A stretch of DNA of 64,000 nt, from positions 186,001-250,000 of the forward strand of contig NZ_FXAJ01000002.1 in NCBI RefSeq assembly GCF_900177535.1, read 5' to 3'. Shown here piece by piece: positions 62,924 through 64,000 of this stretch. This stretch comes from Priestia filamentosa (GTDB taxonomy: Bacteria > Bacillota > Bacilli > Bacillales > Bacillaceae_H). A program made the translations under genes and the position numbers. The notes beneath the pieces were generated by a model. It saw only the letters and a list, made by a program, of their open reading frames with translations, made no database searches and was not told the DNA's origin. Each line of letters opens with the position of its first letter. Positions within the stretch are counted from its first letter, which is position 1.

Positions 62924-62997
62924 TACAATACGAAAAGTAACTATTCTTCATAAAAAACATAGAAAAATGGTTTCGCATGTGCTGAAGCCATTTTTTG
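62924..62997 (+). promoter_or_regulatory. Helicase leader with internal intrinsic terminator
   Basis: TACAAT (62924-62929) is a plausible -10. About 35 bases later a 12-bp stem (62963-62974 with 62984-62995, one G-U pair) is followed by T-rich sequence, a complete intrinsic terminator only 34 bases before the helicase start. No other gene lies between, so it most likely attenuates helicase transcription or ends a short RNA. Confidence 0.6.
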
Positions 62998-63030
62998 TTT
63001 TATGAACGTAAAAAGCAAGGAGTGCTAAAT

Positions 63031-64000
63031 ATGAGCTTTCAATCACTAGGGATTAGTATAGAAGTATGTGAAAGATTAAAAGCAGGAGGAATCGTAAAAC
63101 CGACGCCAGTGCAAACGAAAGCGATTCCTGCGGTTTTAAAAGGACAAGATGTTATTGCAAAAGCGCAAACAGGAACAGGAAAGACCCTTGCGTTTCTTCT
63201 TCCGATTTTAGAGAAACTAGATCTTGAAGATGAAAGTGTGCAAGCGTTAATCGTTGCTCCAACGCGTGAGCTAGCTCTTCAAATTACAGATGAGAGCAAT
63301 AAGCTCACTAAGCAGCTTGGTTTACCAGAGGCGCTTGCTGTTTATGGAGGGCAAGACGTTGAACGCCAAATGAGAAAACTACAAGGAAACGTAGGAATTG
63401 TAGTGGCAACACCAGGCCGACTTCTCGATCATTTGCGCCGAGGAACAATTAGCTTGCAGAAAGTTCGAACGCTTGTTTTAGATGAAGCGGATCAAATGCT
63501 TCATATTGGCTTTTTAAATGAAGTGGAAGAAATTATTGCTCAAACGCCAAAAAATCGTCAAACACTTTTGTTTTCGGCTACGATTTCGGATGGAGTACGT
63601 AAATTATCAAAAAAACATTTAAAACAGGCTGTTGATATTACGATTAAAGCTGAAAAAGTAACAGTTAAAGAAATTAAACAGTTTATCATTGAAACAACAG
63701 ATCGCAAAAAACAGTATGATTTATTAGAAACGTTAAAAACACATAGACCTTTTTTAGCCGTTATTTTCTGTCGTACAAAACGCCGGGCTGGCGTCTTAAA
63801 TGATGCTTTAAAACGTAACGGCTACAAATCAGAAGAGCTTCACGGAGATATTACGCAAGCAAAGCGTGAAAAAGTAATGAAGAGCTTTCGAAATGCAGAA
63901 ATACAGCTTCTTGTCGCAACAGATGTAGCAGCTCGCGGTCTTGATGTAGAAGGAGTAACACACGTTTTTAACTACGATATTCCAGAAGATGCAGAAAGCT
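63031..64000 (+). CDS. DEAD-box ATP-dependent RNA helicase, 3' truncated
   Basis: The frame is open from ATG 63031 (AAGGAGTG upstream) to the window end, 323 codons. All core motifs up to the cut are present: Q motif KPTPVQ, motif I AQTGTGKT, Ia APTRELA, GG, TPGR, DEAD in VLDEAD, SAT, motif IV IFCRT, and [14 protein letters not shown] (motif V). Motif VI lies outside. It resembles RhlE/Csh-type helicases acting in RNA decay, ribosome assembly or cold growth. The exact paralogue cannot be fixed without the C-terminal tail. Confidence 0.93.
   Translation, partial: MSFQSLGISIEVCERLKAGGIVKPTPVQTKAIPAVLKGQDVIAKAQTGTGKTLAFLLPILEKLDLEDESVQALIVAPTRELALQITDESNKLTKQLGLPEALAVYGGQDVERQMRKLQGNVGIVVATPGRLLDHLRRGTISLQKVRTLVLDEADQMLHIGFLNEVEEIIAQTPKNRQTLLFSATISDGVRKLSKKHLKQAVDITIKAEKVTVKEIKQFIIETTDRKKQYDLLETLKTHRPFLAVIFCRTKRRAGVLNDALKRNGYKSEELHGDITQAKREKVMKSFRNAEIQLLVATDVAARGLDVEGVTHVFNYDIPEDAES

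Overview
The window looks like chromosomal DNA of a low-GC, endospore-forming Bacillaceae (Bacillus/Priestia type). It has strong AGGAGG ribosome binding sites, frequent GTG/TTG starts, U-tailed intrinsic terminators, a GerA-type germinant receptor operon, spore-surface-like proteins and gene orders known from Bacillus subtilis (gud, puc, aco, yxd/yxe). No rRNA, tRNA, IS element, phage gene or CRISPR array was recognised. Both ends are cut: an aldehyde dehydrogenase at base 1 and a DEAD-box helicase at base 64000.

Layout. 1-5.2 kb: glucarate catabolism (gucD-gudP-gudD) and its GntR regulator. 5.2-7.35 kb: MarR regulator plus 14-TM drug exporter. 7.4-9.0 kb, minus strand: a small membrane protein and purT under a PurR-type operator. 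9.1-12.8 kb: germinant receptor A-B-C. 12.9-19.4 kb: ethanolamine utilisation, with a sensor kinase and an ANTAR antiterminator followed by eutA-eutB-eutC-eutH. 19.5-20.5 kb: a divergent arginase-fold enzyme. 20.7-25.2 kb: a ykcB-ykcC-gtrA-galU envelope glycosylation set. 25.3-29.4 kb: an SMR transporter, an unexplained GC-rich structured element, and an ADP-ribosylglycohydrolase / NCS1 permease / PfkB kinase operon. 29.6-34.9 kb: pucABCDE xanthine dehydrogenase. 35-37.2 kb: a frameshifted collagen-like spore protein and a phospholipase D family protein. 37.3-42.6 kb: a Bce-type ABC transporter, YxeA and a two-component system. 42.7-45.6 kb: DUF3231 protein, an interrupted spore-surface-like gene and a thioesterase. 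45.8-52.5 kb: acetoin dehydrogenase acoABCL behind a sigma-54 promoter, then acoR. 52.5-57.1 kb, minus strand: the urate branch pucR-pucK-pucL-pucM. 57.3-64 kb: broken GNAT gene, SIMPL protein, DsbA-like protein, dicarboxylate/glutamate symporter, small membrane protein, SLH protein, helicase.

How the parts work together. The window is rich in scavenging pathways for carbon and nitrogen (glucarate, ethanolamine, purines, acetoin), each with its own regulator. The purine route is split into the xanthine dehydrogenase operon at 30-35 kb and the urate branch at 52-57 kb. In the urate branch, uricase and the permease look intact. The hydroxyisourate hydrolase gene (pucM) is broken, and the decarboxylase domain normally fused in front of uricase is reduced to a scar of its two ends.

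The most notable observations are the urate pathway decay, a shared 17-bp operator in front of pucR and pucK, an ANTAR hairpin that overlaps a terminator in the eut operon, a 69-nt GC-rich structured element of unknown class, a spore-surface-like gene interrupted by one in-frame TGA, a collagen-like gene off frame at a G6 tract, and an arginase-fold enzyme with Cys in place of a metal-binding Asp. All family assignments come from reading motifs and comparing with remembered relatives; no search was run.
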